Shown: positions 17,805 to 28,729, numbered from the stretch's first letter. The stretch: 64,000 nt of DNA from Micromonosporaceae bacterium (GCA_009377645.1 WHTQ01000005.1:43888-107887), one strand, 5' to 3'. A program made the numbers and translations. Notes: generated by a model from the letters alone, not told the origin.

Positions 17805-17894
17805 CTCGATCGTCCTACCGGCCATTTCCCGCTCGGACGTGGGGTCAACATCGGCCATAACCAGCGGCAGATCAGGCATGCTTTTGCCGGACCC

Positions 17895-19028
17895 ATGAAG
17901 CTGCTGCCGTTCCCGAGGGGCCGCCGCACGCCGAGCCCCGCCGCCCGCGCCGGTATCGGCGCGGCGGCGGTGCTGCTCGCCCTGGTCTCGGTGGTGGAGC
18001 TGGCCGACGGCCGGGACTCGAACTACCTCGGCCTGCTCGCGGCGGCGCCGTTCCTGGCGGCGGTGTTCGCCGGCTGGCGGGTGGTGCTGGGGGTGGGCGC
18101 CGCCACCACCGCGGTGGCGCTCGCGTTCGCCCTGACCGGTCCGGCCATGACCGTCCAGACCTCGGTCAACGTGGCCGGCATCGTGCTGGCGACCGGGATC
18201 ACCGCCGTACTGGCGACCGCGCGGCAGCGCCAGGCGGACCGGATCGCCGAGCTGGCCCGGCTCGCCACGGTGGCGCAGCAGGCGGTGCTGCGCCCGATCG
18301 GCCCGCAGGTCGGCACGCTCGCGGTCGCCGGGCGGTACGTCTCGGCCACCGCCGCCGCCGACATCGGCGGAGACCTGTACGAGGCGCTGGACACGCCGTA
18401 CGGGGTACGGATCATCGTCGGCGACGTACGCGGGAAGGGGCTGGACGCGGTCCGGCTGGCCAGCATCGTGCTCGGCTCCTACCGGCACGTCGCGTTCGAG
18501 CGCTCCGACCTGCGGGCGATCGTCACGGACCTGGACCGGGCGGTGGCCCGGTCGGTCGGTGACGAGGACTTCGTCACCGCGGTGCTGGTCGAGGAGCGGG
18601 GCGGGACCCTGACCATCGTCAACTGTGGCCACCCGTCGCCGCTGCTGCTGCGGCGCGGCTCGGCGATCCCGCTGGATCCGGTCGCCACCGCCCCACCCCT
18701 GGGGTTCATGCCGGTGGTGCAGCCCCGGGTGGAGCGGTTGGAGCCGGCGGACCGGTTGCTGCTGTTCACCGACGGCCTCGGGGAGGCGCGCCGGGAAGGT
18801 GAGTTCTTCCCGACCGCCGAGCGGGCCTGGGGGCTGCTCGGCCACGGTCGGGTCGCGGACGGGCTGGCGTCGCTGGAGACCGCCCTGGTCGACTGGGTCC
18901 GTGGCCGGCTGGACGACGACATCGCGATGGTGTTGATGGAGTACACCGGGGCGAACCAGCCGGAGCGGCAGCCGTCCACCCCGAGCTGGGAGTTCGACGT
19001 ACCGGTCGCGCGCCAACCGCCCCGGTGA
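17895..19028 (+). CDS. PP2C/SpoIIE-type Ser phosphatase with membrane N-terminus
   Basis: A 377-residue RsbU/SpoIIE-like phosphatase. The first about 105 residues carry four hydrophobic segments, and the phosphatase domain follows (about 130-350). Metal ligands are visible in IGGDLYE (about 157-163), VGDVRGKG, DEDFVTAV, FTDGLGEA and LDDDIAMV. Such enzymes dephosphorylate anti-anti-sigma factors and so control stress or developmental sigma factors. No anti-sigma or STAS gene is adjacent, so the partner is unknown. The ATG 17895 lies in a 90-bp gap after the RlpA-like gene. Confidence 0.85.
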   Translation: MKLLPFPRGRRTPSPAARAGIGAAAVLLALVSVVELADGRDSNYLGLLAAAPFLAAVFAGWRVVLGVGAATTAVALAFALTGPAMTVQTSVNVAGIVLATGITAVLATARQRQADRIAELARLATVAQQAVLRPIGPQVGTLAVAGRYVSATAAADIGGDLYEALDTPYGVRIIVGDVRGKGLDAVRLASIVLGSYRHVAFERSDLRAIVTDLDRAVARSVGDEDFVTAVLVEERGGTLTIVNCGHPSPLLLRRGSAIPLDPVATAPPLGFMPVVQPRVERLEPADRLLLFTDGLGEARREGEFFPTAERAWGLLGHGRVADGLASLETALVDWVRGRLDDDIAMVLMEYTGANQPERQPSTPSWEFDVPVARQPPR

Positions 19029-19047
19029 CGCCGCCACGCGACGGAGG

Positions 19048-19551
19048 TCAGGTGCCCCGCGCGGTGTGGGTGGCGGTGACCGGCGCGTGCCGCGGGCCGC
19101 AGCCGGACCACGGACCGTCCAGCTCGTGTACGGTCAGGCCGCAGGTCCGGAGCCCGTCCGAGTCCAGCCCGCCCGCCTCCGGGTCGAGTGTGAACACAAG
19201 CTGGGACAGGGTCGGGTTGTGCCCGATCACGAGCACCCGGGTCACCGGGTCCTCGACCTCCTGCACCAGCTCCAGCAACGAGTCCGGGTCACCCAGGTAG
19301 AGCCGCCGCTCGTAGCGCACCACCGGGGCGGCGTCCGCCGGCAGGCTCGCCGCGACCGCGTGCCAGGTCTGCCGGGTGCGCTTGGCCGGCGAGCAGAGCA
19401 CCAGCTCCGGCACCTGCCGGCCGGCCAGCCAACCGCCGGCCGCGTGGGCGTCGGCCTGGCCGCGGGCGGACAGCGGCCGGTCCTCGTCGGCGACCCCCCG
19501 CGGTGCGTCGGCCTTGGCATGGCGCAGCAGCACCAGACTACGCGCGGTCAT
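19048..19551 (-). CDS. SixA-type histidine phosphatase
   Basis: A 167-residue phosphohistidine phosphatase of the RHG family. The catalytic LLRHAKAD motif is at residues 6-13, SPAKRTRQTW in the middle, and the second histidine motif VIGHNPTLSQL at about 110-120. SixA removes phosphate from phosphohistidine in phosphorelay or nitrogen-PTS proteins. ATG 19551 gives the usual family N-terminus; an in-frame GTG upstream would add 25 unlikely residues. It is the last gene of a minus-strand run with two GTPases. Confidence 0.88.
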   Translation of the reverse strand: MTARSLVLLRHAKADAPRGVADEDRPLSARGQADAHAAGGWLAGRQVPELVLCSPAKRTRQTWHAVAASLPADAAPVVRYERRLYLGDPDSLLELVQEVEDPVTRVLVIGHNPTLSQLVFTLDPEAGGLDSDGLRTCGLTVHELDGPWSGCGPRHAPVTATHTARGT

Positions 19552-19622
19552 GGGGTCAGCTTGCCTCATCCGGGGCGCCTGCGCAGCCTGGGTGACCTGC
19601 TCACCGGGAGCGCGGTTCCGGC

Positions 19623-20861
19623 TCACCGGGGGCGCGGGATGTGGTTCGGGCTGTCCTCACCGCCCGGCCCGTCGTCGCCACCCGGCGACTGGTGCGCGGT
19701 GAGCCAGGCGGTCAGGGCGGTCTGGTCGTCCGGGTTCACCCCGTCGGCGAGCAGCCGGGTCATGGCGGTCGCCGCCTCCCCCCGCCGTTCGCCGGTGCTG
19801 TGCAGCCGGACCAGCTCTGGAGCCATCATCTCGATCGCCTCGTCGGTCGCGGCCGCGGCGGCCGCCGGCAGGCCGCGCTGGGCGGCCGCCCACGCCGCCC
19901 ATGCCCGCACCACCGGGGGCAGCGCGGCCACGTCGTCATCGTCGAGCACCGCCCGCCGGTGCACCCAGTCCAGCAGGAGCAGCCCGGCCACGGCCGGGCT
20001 CCAGCGCAGCGGGTCGGCGTCCGGCGCGTCCTGCGCGAAGTCCAGGATCAGCCGCACCGCGTACTGCACCGACGCCTCCGCCTCTTCGTCCGAGCGGTCC
20101 AGGGTCCGCGCCTGCGGTGACTCCAGAAAGGAGGGTACGAGGTCAGCCGGGTCGGCCGGCGGCCCCGGCGCCGGCCGGGCCGCGCCCGCCGGCAGCAGCG
20201 CCAGCCGGGAGCCGGCCAGCGCCCGGTCGGTGGCGAGTGAGCCCTCCTCGGGCAGCACCGCCAGCCCATCGGTCACCGTCAGAAAGAAGCTCACCTGTGC
20301 CCGGAGCGTGCCCGGGTCCACCTCAGCCAGCCACACCAGCTCGTCCGCTTCGGCCGCCTTCCGCACCTCGTCCAGCACCCGCCCGGCCGGCTGCCCGACG
20401 AACATGTCCTTCACGATCCCGATGTTGTGGTCGACCAGCGCCACCACCGCGTGCTCCTGGCCGCCCAGCTCCGGCTCGTCATAGGCGAAGGTCGCCAGGT
20501 AACTGGTCTGGTCCCCGTACACGTCGCCGTAGGCCCAGGTGCCGACCGGCCGCACCCGGCCCACCTGCGCCGCCCACTGCGGCGAGCTCGCCCCCGGTCG
20601 CACCTTCGCCGCTCCGGTGGCTTCTGGCACCAGGCCGGCGAACACGGTCCGGATCGCCCGGGCCGGCGTGGTGCGCCGCCGGGCGGTGTGCGCCAGGAAC
20701 CCGCCGACGAAGTCCCGGACCGCCGCCGCCCGTTCCCCTTCGGCGACCGCGTACACGCTGCCTAGCAGCGCCGCGCCTAGCATCTCGGCGGCCAGTGCGG
20801 TCTCTACCCGGGGCAGGTCCCGGGCGGCGTGCAGCACGAGGTCGTACGGTGTCTGCGGCAT
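19623..20861 (-). CDS. Conserved hypothetical protein, actinobacterial
   Basis: A 412-residue soluble, Ala/Leu-rich and acidic protein without signal peptide or membrane helix. It opens with MPQTPYDLVLHAARDLPRVE. The middle carries TWAYGDVYGDQTSY and VALVDHNIGIVKDMFVG. The C-terminal half is helical. I do not recognise a family with a known function. It sits 77 bp downstream of the GTPase pair and 71 bp upstream of the SixA gene on the same strand, so it probably belongs to that transcription unit. Codon use is like its neighbours, so it does not look acquired. Confidence 0.75.
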   Translation of the reverse strand: MPQTPYDLVLHAARDLPRVETALAAEMLGAALLGSVYAVAEGERAAAVRDFVGGFLAHTARRRTTPARAIRTVFAGLVPEATGAAKVRPGASSPQWAAQVGRVRPVGTWAYGDVYGDQTSYLATFAYDEPELGGQEHAVVALVDHNIGIVKDMFVGQPAGRVLDEVRKAAEADELVWLAEVDPGTLRAQVSFFLTVTDGLAVLPEEGSLATDRALAGSRLALLPAGAARPAPGPPADPADLVPSFLESPQARTLDRSDEEAEASVQYAVRLILDFAQDAPDADPLRWSPAVAGLLLLDWVHRRAVLDDDDVAALPPVVRAWAAWAAAQRGLPAAAAAATDEAIEMMAPELVRLHSTGERRGEAATAMTRLLADGVNPDDQTALTAWLTAHQSPGGDDGPGGEDSPNHIPRPR

Positions 20862-20938
20862 CCCTCGACCCTAGACCGCCACCCGGCCGCCCGGCCGGTG
20901 GTCACGCCGGGCCATCCCGGCGGTCACCCGGGGGCGGG

Positions 20939-22606
20939 TCATTGGGGGTGAGGTGGCGCGGCTGCGGGGTGGCGCGGCGGCGGGGTGGCGCCGGCGAGGT
21001 GCAGTGCCGCCCGGGCCTCCGCGTACCGCCGCAGCACCTCCCGGATCGGCTCCACCACCAGCCGGTCGGCGATCTCGGCCAGCGCGGCCCGGAGCCGGCC
21101 GGCCGTCCGGGCCCGCGCCCGCCGGGCCGCCCACCGGGCCAGCGACTGCGCCAGGGTCGCCAGCGCCAGCGCGCCCAGCAACCCGCCGGTCAGCAGCAGC
21201 ACCGGCACCGGGACGGCACCGACCCGGGAGTGGCTGACCGGCACCGCGACCGCCGCCAGCACCCAGCCGATGACCAGCCAGCCCAGCCCGACCAGGGCGG
21301 TCCCGGCGGCCAGCCAGTGCGCCGCGCTGACCAGCCGGCACCACCCCGGCGCGCCCGGTCCGGTCGACGTGTCGCCGGTGGCTAGCGCGTCCGCTAGCGC
21401 GTCCGCCACGGCCTCTGGCAGGTCGTCCAGGTGGGACCGGCTGGCGTCGGCGATCGCGTCCGGCCACGGTGCAGGGAGCCCGGCCGAGGCGCGGGCGGCG
21501 ACCGTGCGCACCGCCAGGCCGGCGGCCGCCCGCCCGACCGTACCGGCCGCCGTCGCCGGCGGCGGGTCGGCCGGCTTCCGCCGGACCCGCCACGACAACG
21601 GCCCGCTCATCGCCGCCGCCACCCGGGCCCGGTACGCGGACTCGGCCGCGCGGGTGGTCGCCGGCAGCCCGGCCGCCTCGGCCAGACCGCTGACCAGCTC
21701 CGGCACCCGGTCCACTGTGAGCGGGACCGGCTCCGGCCCGATCAGGTCGACTAGCCCGTCGACGACCTCGTCCACATCGGCGGCGAGCCGGTGCAGGGCG
21801 GCCCGGCGCCCGGTGACCAACGTTTGCAGCGCGGCCCGCAGCCCGGTCAGCCCGGCCGCGCCGATCACCGCCGAGGTTGCCAGCGTCGGCACGTCCGCCA
21901 GCCCGTCGGTGGCGAGCAGCTGGTCCAGGTCGGCCAGCAGCCGGGGCACGTCGGCGGCCTCGAGCAGGTCGGTCTGGTTGAGCGCGACCAGGGTGACCGC
22001 CCGGTGCCGGTGGAACCGGCGCAGATACCGTTCGTGGAGCACCCGGTCGGCGTACTTCTGGGGATCCACCACCCACACCACGAGGTCCACCAGCTCCAGC
22101 AGCTGACTCACCTCGGCGGCGTGGTCCGCCTCGACCGAGTCGAAGTCCGGCAGGTCCAGCAGGACCAGCCCGCGCAGGCTGGCCTGGTCGTCGGCGTCCA
22201 GCGCGCTCTCCCGGGCGAACCGGTTGGCCACCGGGACCCGCAGCCAGTCGAGCGTCGGGCCGGCCTCGGCCGGTTCGCCCCACACGCACGCGTACGCCTG
22301 CCCGGTGGTCGGCCGGCGCAGCCCGACCGGGGACAGCTCCATCCCGGCCAGCGCGTTGAACAGGCTGGACTTGCCGCTGCCGCTGCCGCCGGCCAGCGCC
22401 GTCACGGTGTGGGTCCGGGACAGCGCGAGCCGCTGGCCGGCCCGGGCGGCGACCGCCCGGACGGGTTCCAGCCAGTCCGCCGGCAGGTACGGCTCGGTGG
22501 CGCGCCGGAACCGGCCGAGCGCGTCGACCCGCAACGCCAGCGAACTCGGATCCACCTGCGCTTCGGCGCGCAGCTGGCCGATCACCTCGTCCACCAGCCG
22601 GGTCAC
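20939..22606 (-). CDS. Dynamin-like GTPase, second of a pair
   Basis: A 555-residue P-loop GTPase. G1 is GGSGSGKSS (about 73-81), G3 is DLPDFDS, G4 is NQTD. A pair of C-terminal hydrophobic segments (about 410-480) would insert in the membrane, followed by a helical tail. This fits bacterial dynamin-like proteins, which form pairs in Streptomyces (DynA/DynB at sporulation septa) and mycobacteria (IniA/IniC). It starts at GTG overlapping the upstream GTPase stop (22603-22606). The likely role is membrane remodelling or septum stabilisation, inferred from architecture only. Confidence 0.82.
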   Translation of the reverse strand: MTRLVDEVIGQLRAEAQVDPSSLALRVDALGRFRRATEPYLPADWLEPVRAVAARAGQRLALSRTHTVTALAGGSGSGKSSLFNALAGMELSPVGLRRPTTGQAYACVWGEPAEAGPTLDWLRVPVANRFARESALDADDQASLRGLVLLDLPDFDSVEADHAAEVSQLLELVDLVVWVVDPQKYADRVLHERYLRRFHRHRAVTLVALNQTDLLEAADVPRLLADLDQLLATDGLADVPTLATSAVIGAAGLTGLRAALQTLVTGRRAALHRLAADVDEVVDGLVDLIGPEPVPLTVDRVPELVSGLAEAAGLPATTRAAESAYRARVAAAMSGPLSWRVRRKPADPPPATAAGTVGRAAAGLAVRTVAARASAGLPAPWPDAIADASRSHLDDLPEAVADALADALATGDTSTGPGAPGWCRLVSAAHWLAAGTALVGLGWLVIGWVLAAVAVPVSHSRVGAVPVPVLLLTGGLLGALALATLAQSLARWAARRARARTAGRLRAALAEIADRLVVEPIREVLRRYAEARAALHLAGATPPPRHPAAAPPHPQ

Positions 22607-24243
22607 TCGACGCGCTCCCCGACCGGTGCCGGCCCGGCCGGCTGCTCCACGTCCTCCGCCGGTTCCTCGGCCTCCGCTTGATCCACGGTGTCCGCCGGCT
22701 CCGCGGGCACCACCTGGTCGGCGGTCAGCCTGGCCGCCACCCGGGCACGCTCCAGTGCGACCGCGACCTCCCGCAGGCGCTGCGCCGGGGCGGCGTCCAG
22801 CGGCGCGCCGTCCAGCCGGTCCAGCCAGCGCCGGGCCTCGTCATCCAGCAGTCCGTTGACCCGTTCCAGCAGGTCGTCAGTCTGCCACTCGCGAGCGACC
22901 CGGTGTAGCCGCCGGGTCAGCTCCGACCCGGCCGGCGCTCCGGGCGGCGCGGGCTGGTCAGGCAGGTCGCCGGTGAGCAGAGCCGACCCGGCCGGGTGCG
23001 CGCGCCAGGCCAGACCGGTCTGCTCCGCGGCGTCGGTGGCCGCGCTACCGACCAGCGTGACCAGCCCGGACTCCACCGCCGTACGCCGGTGGCGGGGACC
23101 GGCCCGGCGACCGGTCAGCACGGCGACCCGGTCCCGCCACCCGCCGATCGTGGTCCGCAGAGCGCGGGCGAACTCGTCGACCGGCGCCCGTTGGTCGGGC
23201 GCCGGCTCGGCCAGCCGGAGCGCGCCGTCCCGGACCCCCCGTTCGACCGTGCCGCGGGCCACGCCGTACGCCAGCCCCACCTGCTCAGCCAGCCCCTCCG
23301 CCGCGGCGAGCTGCTCGGCGGCGGCGGCTGCCAGCTCCGCCAGCCGTGGTGGCACCGCGGCCAGCGTCCCGTTCAGCGTGTAGCGGATCACCCCCGCCCG
23401 GGTCGCCGGGTCGCCGGCCAACCCGTCGAACCAGCTTCGCAGCGGCCCGGTGGCGGCGTCCGGCAGCTGCCCCTGCCCGTCCACCCGGGTCTCGGGCAGC
23501 ACGAACAGCGGCAGGCTGGCCAGGTCGTTCGCGATCAACAGCTCGCCGAGCAGCTCGACCAGCTCGGCGGTGGCCTCCGGGAGGACCCGCGACAGCACCA
23601 GTGCGACCACCGTGCCGCGCTCCCGGGCGGTGTGCAGCAGCCGCCACGGCACGGCATCCGCGTACCGCGCCGGGGTGGTCAGGAACAGCCACAGGTCGGC
23701 GGCGGCGAACAGCTGGTCGGAGAGCTCCCGGTTCGCGGCGACCACCGAGTCGATGTCGGGCGCGTCCAGGAACGCCAGCCCCGGCGGCAGAGCCGGCGCC
23801 GCCATGATCGTCAGCCGGCGCGGGTCGGTGTCCCGGTCGGTCGCCGCGGCGGCGGCGGTGGTCCGCGGGAGCCCGCCCAGCAGCCGGTCGCTGCGGAACC
23901 ACCGGGTGTCCGTCGGGTGGCAGACCAGCACCGGGGCCCGGGTCGTCGGCCGCAGCACCCCGGCGGCACTGACCGGCGCCCGGACCAGGCTGTTGACCAG
24001 GGTCGACTTGCCGGCGCCGGTCGACCCACCGACCACCACCAGCATCGGCGCGTCCGGGTGGGCGAGCCGCGGGAGTGCGTAGTCATCGATCTGCCCGACC
24101 ACCGCGGCGGCGGTGGCGCGGGCCGGGCCGGCCGATGGCAGCCGCAGTGGGAAGCTGAGCCCGGCCACCGTGGCACGCACGGCCCGCACCGCCTCGGCGA
24201 GGTCGTGAGCTGGGTCGTGAGCTGGGTCACCCCCGGTCGTCAC
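22603..24243 (-). CDS. Dynamin-like GTPase, first of a pair
   Basis: A 546-residue GTPase. The P-loop [10 protein letters not shown] is at about residues 72-81, [10 protein letters not shown] covers the switch I region, and DAPDIDS is G3. The expected G4 (N/T)KxD is replaced by a sequence around LVLSRVLPE, as in several dynamin-like families. No clear membrane segment is seen, so its partner, which has one, may anchor the complex. Both ends of the protein are acidic. It is divergent from dnaK across a 189-bp gap and coupled to the second GTPase by a GTGA overlap. Confidence 0.82.
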   Translation of the reverse strand: MTTGGDPAHDPAHDLAEAVRAVRATVAGLSFPLRLPSAGPARATAAAVVGQIDDYALPRLAHPDAPMLVVVGGSTGAGKSTLVNSLVRAPVSAAGVLRPTTRAPVLVCHPTDTRWFRSDRLLGGLPRTTAAAAATDRDTDPRRLTIMAAPALPPGLAFLDAPDIDSVVAANRELSDQLFAAADLWLFLTTPARYADAVPWRLLHTARERGTVVALVLSRVLPEATAELVELLGELLIANDLASLPLFVLPETRVDGQGQLPDAATGPLRSWFDGLAGDPATRAGVIRYTLNGTLAAVPPRLAELAAAAAEQLAAAEGLAEQVGLAYGVARGTVERGVRDGALRLAEPAPDQRAPVDEFARALRTTIGGWRDRVAVLTGRRAGPRHRRTAVESGLVTLVGSAATDAAEQTGLAWRAHPAGSALLTGDLPDQPAPPGAPAGSELTRRLHRVAREWQTDDLLERVNGLLDDEARRWLDRLDGAPLDAAPAQRLREVAVALERARVAARLTADQVVPAEPADTVDQAEAEEPAEDVEQPAGPAPVGERVE

Positions 24244-24331
24244 GGGATAAGCCTGCCCGATCTACGCAACCCCGCACAAGCACCAGTTTGCCGCCCGCCG
24301 GTCCGGTCCGGTGTGACATCCAACCGGGACT

Positions 24332-24378
24332 TTGCCGATCGGCGAGCGTGTGGCAAGATTGAGTCCGGTCCACTCAAC
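24332..24378 (+). promoter_or_regulatory. dnaK promoter with HspR operator (HAIR)
   Basis: TTGAGT (24359-24364) and ACTCAA (24372-24377) are separated by 7 bp and match the HAIR consensus CTTGAGT-N7-ACTCAAG. The HAIR overlaps or follows a plausible promoter (TTGCCG at 24332-24337, CAAGAT at 24354-24359, 16-bp spacing). HspR with DnaK as corepressor binds HAIR, and its gene closes this operon. Confidence 0.85.
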
Positions 24379-24432
24379 TTAGGCGGCTCACCTGCGGGGT
24401 TCGGCCGCCCGGCAATCCGGAGGAACAGGAAC

Positions 24433-26325
24433 ATGGCACGAGCGGTCGGCATCGACCTCGGTACGACGAACTCCTGCGTCAGCGTGCTCGAAGGCGGCGA
24501 GGCCACCGTCATCGCCAACGCCGAGGGATCCCGGACCACGCCCTCCATCGTCGCATTCGCCAAGAACGGTGAGGTGCTGGTGGGCGAGGTCGCCAAGCGG
24601 CAGGCGGTCACCAACCCGGACCGCACGGTCCGGTCCGTGAAGCGGGAGATGGGCACCAACTGGTCTATCGACATCGACGACAAGAAGTATAGCCCGCAGG
24701 AGATCTCGGCCCGGGTGCTGATGAAGCTCAAGCGGGACGCCGAGGCATACCTGGGCGAGCAGATCGGCGACGCGGTGGTCACCGTCCCGGCATACTTCAG
24801 CGACGCCCAGCGCCAGGCCACCAAGGAGGCCGGCGAGATCGCCGGCCTGAACGTGCTGCGGATCATCAACGAACCGACCGCGGCCGCCCTCGCGTACGGG
24901 CTGGACAAGGGCTCCAAGGAGCAGACCGTGCTGGTCTTCGACCTCGGCGGCGGCACCTTCGACGTCTCCCTGCTGGACATCGGCGAGGGCGTGATCGAGG
25001 TGAAGGCGACCAGCGGCGACAACCACCTCGGCGGCGACGACTGGGACGAGCGGATCGTCGAGCACCTGGTCAAGACGTTCCGGGGGCAGCACGGCATCGA
25101 CCTGTCCCAGGACAAGATGGCGATGCAGCGGCTCCGGGAGGCGGCCGAGAAGGCCAAGATCGAGCTTTCCGCCGCGACCACCACCTCGATCAACCTGCCC
25201 TACATCACCGCCAGCGCGTCCGGCCCGCTGCACCTGGACATGAGCCTGAGCCGCTCGGATTTCCAGCGGATGACCCAGGACCTGCTGGACCGGTGCCGGA
25301 ATCCGTTCACCTCGGCGATCAAGGACGCCGGGATCAAGCTCGCCGACATCGAGCACGTGATCCTGGTCGGCGGCTCCACCCGGATGCCGGCGGTCACCGA
25401 GCTGGTCAAGGAGCTGACCGGCGGCAAGGAGCCGCACAAGGGCGTCAACCCGGACGAGGTGGTCGCGGTCGGCGCCGGGCTGCAGGCGGGGGTGCTCAAG
25501 GGCGAGGTCAAGGACGTCCTGCTGCTGGACGTGACCCCGCTGAGCCTGGGCATCGAGACCAAGGGCGGCATCTTCACCAAGCTGATCGAGCGCAACACCA
25601 CCATCCCGACCAAGCGTTCGGAGATCTTCACGACCGCCGACGACAACCAGCCCTCGGTGCTGATCCAGGTCTTCCAGGGGGAGCGGGAGATCGCGCAGTA
25701 CAACAAGAAGCTCGGCACCTTCGAGCTGACCGGGCTGCCGCCGGCGCCGCGGGCGGTGCCGCAGATCGAGGTCACCTTCGACATCGACGCGAACGGGATC
25801 GTGCACGTCAGTGCCAAGGACCTCGGCACCGGCAAGGAGCAGTCGATGACCATCACCGGCGGCTCGGCGCTGCCCAAGGACGACATCGACCGGATGATGC
25901 GGGAGGCGCAGGACCACGCCGACGAGGACAAGCAGCGGCGGGAGGAGGCGGAGACCCGGAACCTGGCCGAGCAGGCGCAGTGGCAGACCGAGCGGTTCCT
26001 CGCCGAGAACGGCGAGAAGCTGCCAGAGGACTCGCGCGACCGGGTCAACGAGGCGCTCGGCGGGCTCCGGTCGGCGCTCGGCGGGACCGACACCGCCACC
26101 ATCAAGTCGGCACACGACACCCTGAACCAGGCGATGCAGGATGCCAGCACCGCGCTGTACGCGCAGACCGGCGCGGCGGCGGCCGGCGAGGCCGGCTCCG
26201 CCGGACCGGGTGGGGCCGCGCCCGGGAGCGGTGCGGCCGAGGGCGCCGCGGCCGGTGACGGCCCGGGCGCCCCGGAGGATGTGGTGGACGCCGAGATCGT
26301 GGACGACGAGGACGACAAGAAGTGA
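24433..26325 (+). CDS. dnaK: Molecular chaperone DnaK (Hsp70)
   Basis: A 630-residue Hsp70. It begins [16 protein letters not shown] and shows [37 protein letters not shown] and [10 protein letters not shown] in the ATPase domain (1 to about 380). The substrate-binding domain and Gly/Ala/Asp-rich lid tail ending [10 protein letters not shown] follow. The start ATG is preceded by GGAGGAA about 10 bp upstream. It refolds proteins with GrpE and DnaJ and also serves as HspR corepressor. First gene of dnaK-grpE-dnaJ-hspR, overlapping grpE by GTGA (26322-26325). Confidence 0.98.
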   Translation: MARAVGIDLGTTNSCVSVLEGGEATVIANAEGSRTTPSIVAFAKNGEVLVGEVAKRQAVTNPDRTVRSVKREMGTNWSIDIDDKKYSPQEISARVLMKLKRDAEAYLGEQIGDAVVTVPAYFSDAQRQATKEAGEIAGLNVLRIINEPTAAALAYGLDKGSKEQTVLVFDLGGGTFDVSLLDIGEGVIEVKATSGDNHLGGDDWDERIVEHLVKTFRGQHGIDLSQDKMAMQRLREAAEKAKIELSAATTTSINLPYITASASGPLHLDMSLSRSDFQRMTQDLLDRCRNPFTSAIKDAGIKLADIEHVILVGGSTRMPAVTELVKELTGGKEPHKGVNPDEVVAVGAGLQAGVLKGEVKDVLLLDVTPLSLGIETKGGIFTKLIERNTTIPTKRSEIFTTADDNQPSVLIQVFQGEREIAQYNKKLGTFELTGLPPAPRAVPQIEVTFDIDANGIVHVSAKDLGTGKEQSMTITGGSALPKDDIDRMMREAQDHADEDKQRREEAETRNLAEQAQWQTERFLAENGEKLPEDSRDRVNEALGGLRSALGGTDTATIKSAHDTLNQAMQDASTALYAQTGAAAAGEAGSAGPGGAAPGSGAAEGAAAGDGPGAPEDVVDAEIVDDEDDKK

Positions 26326-27053
26326 CCGGGCAGTCGGGTAAGGATGCCGGGCCGGGGCCACCGGGGGCCGGAGCCCCGGACGGCGCCGAGGACGCGGCGA
26401 AGCAGACCGAACCGGTGATCCGGGATCGGCGGCGGGTCCGGGCCACCGGGAAGCCGGCCGAGCCGTCCGGCCCGGCGGTGGCTCCGGCCGACGAGGCCCT
26501 GGCCGCCGGGGCCCTGGCCGCCGGCGGGCTCGGCGCCGAGCTGGTGGCCCTGCGGACCGAGCTGGACGAGCGGACCCGCGACCTGCAGCGGGTGAGTGCG
26601 GAGTATGCGAACTACCGCAAGCGGGTCGAGCGGGACCGGGCGCTGGTCGGCGAGCAGGCGACCGCGAACGTGCTCGGCGGGCTGCTGCCGGTGCTCGACG
26701 ACCTGGACCGGGCGCGGGAGCACGGCGAGCTGGTCGAGGGGTTCGCCGCGGTCGCCGAGCAGCTGGTCGCCACGACCAGCAAGTTCGGGCTGACGCCGTT
26801 CGGGGAGCGGGGGGACCCGTTCGACCCGAACCGGCACGAGGCGGTCGCCCACCTGACCTCCGCCGAGGTCACCGAGCCGACCTGCGTCGATGTGCTGCGC
26901 CGGGGCTACCTGCTGGGCGACCGGCTGGTACGCCCCGCGATGGTGGCGGTGGCCGACCCGGCTCCGCCACCGCCGTCCGCGGCGGAGGCCGCGGAGCCGG
27001 CCGAGCCGGCCGACCCGGCCGCTCCGCCCGACCAGACCGAGACCGGGAGCTGA
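26322..27053 (+). CDS. grpE: Nucleotide exchange factor GrpE
   Basis: A 243-residue protein. A long disordered Pro/Ala N-terminus (about 1-70) precedes the coiled-coil dimerisation helix (about 70-100, with [11 protein letters not shown]) and the beta-wing domain with NRHEAV and the closing [15 protein letters not shown] Glu/Pro/Ala tail follows. It releases ADP from DnaK. It begins at GTG 26322 overlapping the dnaK stop and lies 30 bp upstream of dnaJ, whose GGAGGG ribosome site is in the gap. Confidence 0.94.
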   Translation: MTGQSGKDAGPGPPGAGAPDGAEDAAKQTEPVIRDRRRVRATGKPAEPSGPAVAPADEALAAGALAAGGLGAELVALRTELDERTRDLQRVSAEYANYRKRVERDRALVGEQATANVLGGLLPVLDDLDRAREHGELVEGFAAVAEQLVATTSKFGLTPFGERGDPFDPNRHEAVAHLTSAEVTEPTCVDVLRRGYLLGDRLVRPAMVAVADPAPPPPSAAEAAEPAEPADPAAPPDQTETGS

Positions 27054-27083
27054 CGTGAAGCATCGCTGGAGGGAGGTGCGTCG

Positions 27084-28250
27084 ATGAGTTCCAAGGACTG
27101 GCTGGAGAAGGACTTCTACCAGGTCCTCGGCGTGCCCAAGACCGCCTCCACCAGCGAGATCAAGAAGGCGTACCGCAAGCTCGCCCGGGACCTGCACCCG
27201 GACCACAACCCGGGCAACACCGAGGCCGAGAACCGGTTCAAGGAGGTCTCCGAGGCCTACCAGGTGCTCGCCGACGAAGGCAAGCGCAAGGAGTACGACG
27301 AGATGCGCTCGCTGTTCGGGTCGGGCGCGTTCCGGCGGGGGGCGCAGCAGGCGCCGTTCGACGTCTCCGACCTGTTCGGCGGCGGGGAGGACCGGCGGTT
27401 CGGCGGGGCCAGCTTCTCCGACCTGTTCAGCTCGATCTTCTCGGGTGGGGGCGGCGCCACCGGCCGGGCCGGGCCGGCCCGGGGACGCGACGTCGAGGCC
27501 GAGGTCACCCTCGACTTCTCCGACGCGGTGCACGGAGCGACCCTGCCGCTGACCCTGCGGGCGCCCGGGGTCTGCGACACCTGCCACGGTTCCGGCGCCA
27601 AGCCCGGCACCCAGCCCCGGACCTGTCCACAGTGTCACGGGAGCGGGCTGATCACCCGGAACCAGGGGTCGTTTAGCTTCTCCGAGCCGTGCCGGGAGTG
27701 CCAGGGCGTGGGCACGATCGTGGAGGAGCGGTGCCCCGAGTGCCAGGGCACCGGCGGAGTCACCAAGACCCGCCGGCTGACCGTACGGATCCCGCCCGGG
27801 GTCGCGGACGGGCAGCGGATCCGGCTGGCCGGCCGGGGGGAGCCCGGGGTCCGGGGCGGCCCGCCCGGCAACCTGTATGTCCATGTCCGGGTGCGCCCGG
27901 ACGACCTGTTCGGGCGAAGCGGCGACAACCTGACGCTGACCGTTCCGGTCACGTTCGCGGAGGCCGTGCTCGGCACCGACCTGCGAGTGCCCACGCTGGA
28001 CGGTCCGGTGACCGTACGGGTGACGCCGGGTACGCCGCCCGGCCGGACCCTGCGGGTGCGGGGCCGGGGCGTCCCCCGCCGGGAGGGTGGCGCCGGTGAC
28101 CTGCTGGTCACGGTCGAGGTCGTGGTGCCCGAACAACTCTCGAAGGAGGCGCGAGCGGCGCTGGAGTCGTTCGCGGAAGCGACCGGGCCGGCTCCCCGGC
28201 TTCATCTCGAGGAGCGGTCCGCGCCCGGGAAGGGAGCGCCCCGTGGCTGA
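27084..28250 (+). CDS. dnaJ: Chaperone DnaJ (Hsp40)
   Basis: A 388-residue type I J-protein. The J-domain has the HPD signature at 38-40. A Gly/Phe-rich segment (about 75-130) and the zinc domain with four CxxCxGxG motifs ([32 protein letters not shown] at about 168-232) follow, then the C-terminal substrate domains. It stimulates DnaK ATPase and delivers clients. ATG 27084 has GGAGGGAGG upstream. Its last 8 bases overlap the hspR coding sequence. This is the DnaJ1-type copy tied to the heat-shock operon. Confidence 0.96.
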   Translation: MSSKDWLEKDFYQVLGVPKTASTSEIKKAYRKLARDLHPDHNPGNTEAENRFKEVSEAYQVLADEGKRKEYDEMRSLFGSGAFRRGAQQAPFDVSDLFGGGEDRRFGGASFSDLFSSIFSGGGGATGRAGPARGRDVEAEVTLDFSDAVHGATLPLTLRAPGVCDTCHGSGAKPGTQPRTCPQCHGSGLITRNQGSFSFSEPCRECQGVGTIVEERCPECQGTGGVTKTRRLTVRIPPGVADGQRIRLAGRGEPGVRGGPPGNLYVHVRVRPDDLFGRSGDNLTLTVPVTFAEAVLGTDLRVPTLDGPVTVRVTPGTPPGRTLRVRGRGVPRREGGAGDLLVTVEVVVPEQLSKEARAALESFAEATGPAPRLHLEERSAPGKGAPRG

Positions 28251-28614
28251 GGATGCGAAGGTTCTGATCATTTCGGTGGCGGCGCGGATGGCCGGGATGC
28301 ATCCGCAGACCCTCCGGCAGTACGACCGGCTGGGGCTGGTCCAGCCTGAGCGGACCCCCGGCGGTGGGCGCCGCTACAGCGTGCGGGACGTGGCGTTGCT
28401 GCGCGAGATCCAGCGGCTCAGCCAGGATGTCGGGATCAACCTGGCCGGCGTGAAGCGGATCATCGAGCTCGAACAGCTCGCCGCCGCCCGACTGCGACGA
28501 CTGGAGGAGCTTGAGGACATCCTGGCCGCGGCCTACCAGCGGATCGCCGAGCTGGAGGCGCTGTCTCCGTTCCCGCGCCGGGACGTGATCCCGACCAGCC
28601 GCACCCCCCGCTGA
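28243..28614 (+). CDS. hspR: Heat-shock repressor HspR (MerR family)
   Basis: A 123-residue MerR-type regulator. The winged helix-turn-helix has [20 protein letters not shown] (about 11-30) and [20 protein letters not shown], then a coiled-coil tail. It represses dnaK and clpB through HAIR boxes with DnaK as corepressor. GTG 28243 starts inside dnaJ (8-bp overlap) and has GGGAAGGG upstream. Both HAIR sites found in the window (24358-24378 and 32459-32479) fit it as the local regulator. Confidence 0.95.
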   Translation: MAEDAKVLIISVAARMAGMHPQTLRQYDRLGLVQPERTPGGGRRYSVRDVALLREIQRLSQDVGINLAGVKRIIELEQLAAARLRRLEELEDILAAAYQRIAELEALSPFPRRDVIPTSRTPR

Positions 28615-28729
28615 CCGCAGATCCCGGATCGGCTGCGGCCGACCGGGCCCCCGGGTAACGTGACCGGTGGTTCGGAACTCGCATTTGGGGCGTTCCGGGC
28701 CTTGCCGAGGGGGACAAGGAGCGTGTGTC

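Noticed and set aside
25200..28271. 1023-codon minus-strand frame under dnaK-grpE-dnaJ
   Set aside because: Mirror of the real operon; composition is Arg/Pro/Ser/Gly-rich without any recognisable domain.
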